Position numbers and translations under genes: made by a program. The notes under the pieces were generated by a model. The model was not told the DNA's origin. It worked only from the letters and a program-made list of their open reading frames with translations, and did no database searches. Positions 6,025-6,299 of a stretch of DNA of 6,299 nucleotides are shown here, piece by piece. This DNA is from Defluviitaleaceae bacterium (GTDB lineage Bacteria > Bacillota > Clostridia > Lachnospirales > WQUN01): the NCBI GenBank assembly GCA_009783525.1, contig WRDG01000140.1:1-6299 (forward strand). Direction: 5' to 3'. Every line of letters begins with the position of its first letter. The stretch's first letter is position 1.

Positions 6025-6299
6025 TTATTTATTTGAAAACAAGTACAACCCTTCTTTACCGGGAGCCACAATATCCGGTTTGCCGTTGCCGTTGAAATCA
6101 TGCAGCCAAAAATAAATGCCAACTCCGGAATGCCCTTCGTATGGGCTGCCGCAATCTATTACATGCCTGTACAGCTGTCCGTCGCGGAATTTGTAATAAC
6201 ACACGAAAACATCGCCGTCGTCGCCGGGATCGTTGCCGTTGTGCGCCTTGTATCTTTTGCCTGTTATGAGTTCCATCTGCCCGTCGCCGTCCAAGTCCG
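6025..6299 (-). CDS. FG-GAP/VCBS-repeat domain protein, C-terminal part (5' end outside the window)
   Basis: About 90 residues remain, open to the right edge and ending in a TAA at 6025-6027. The fragment starts in the middle of a repeat: DLDGDGQMELITGKRY, then about 50 residues later DFNGNGKPDIV followed by GLYLFSNK. DxDxDG-type loops of this kind bind calcium in FG-GAP (integrin-like beta-propeller) and VCBS repeats, and the TGKRY-AHNG phrase resembles the last blade of secreted FG-GAP proteins seen in carbohydrate-degrading bacteria. The codon at 6294 is TTG (Leu) within the repeat, not a start. The full protein is probably much longer and secreted, but no signal peptide can be seen here. 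It lies 26 nt upstream of the oxidoreductase on the same strand. Function beyond a surface or secreted binding propeller is unknown. Confidence 0.85.
   Translation of the reverse strand, partial: DLDGDGQMELITGKRYKAHNGNDPGDDGDVFVCYYKFRDGQLYRHVIDCGSPYEGHSGVGIYFWLHDFNGNGKPDIVAPGKEGLYLFSNK

Overview
The window most resembles DNA from an uncultured, anaerobic gut-type Bacillota (Clostridia-like) bacterium. Three things point there: consensus sigma-A promoter and Shine-Dalgarno signals, a KtrA/KtrB potassium system, and a paired NusG_II-domain protein and Gx-type membrane protein of the kind found in Clostridia and Listeria. The taxon is an inference. FG-GAP proteins next to Gfo/Idh/MocA oxidoreductases are also common in Lentisphaerota and Planctomycetota, so those phyla are not excluded.

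Layout. Positions 1-174 (+) hold the C-terminal end of an unrecognised gene. A strong hairpin terminator follows at 221-262, then a near-consensus promoter at 276-304. That promoter drives a complete DEAD-box RNA helicase (340-1953, +) carrying a C-terminal DbpA-type RNA-binding domain. The helicase meets the next gene tail to tail across only 4 bp. Everything from 1958 to the right end is on the minus strand and forms one tight gene run. In transcription order it is: the C-terminal part of an FG-GAP/VCBS-repeat protein (6299-6025), a Gfo/Idh/MocA oxidoreductase (5998-4940), a NusG domain II membrane-anchored protein (4920-4525), a Gx/heptaprenyl-diphosphate-synthase-component-I-like membrane protein (4528-4013), KtrB (4023-2671) and KtrA (about 2629-1958). 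Junctions are 26 nt, 19 nt, a 4-nt overlap, an 11-nt overlap and about 41 nt, so a single operon is plausible. Its promoter is not visible and may lie beyond the right edge.

How the genes work together. KtrB (ion channel-like translocator) and KtrA (cytosolic nucleotide-binding RCK regulator) together make a complete K+ uptake system. The NusG_II/Gx pair resembles EetA/EetB of the flavin-based extracellular electron transfer locus of Listeria, and similar pairs are linked to Rnf, FMN-transferase and polyprenyl/quinone genes elsewhere. Their exact biochemical roles are not established. The FG-GAP protein and oxidoreductase look like the tail of a carbohydrate or polyol utilisation cluster that continues beyond the window. 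The least ordinary feature is the tight coupling of the redox-associated pair to potassium uptake. No RNA genes, CRISPR arrays, insertion sequences or large repeats were seen, and no clearly new system is evident. The gene families are known; their arrangement is the main point of interest.
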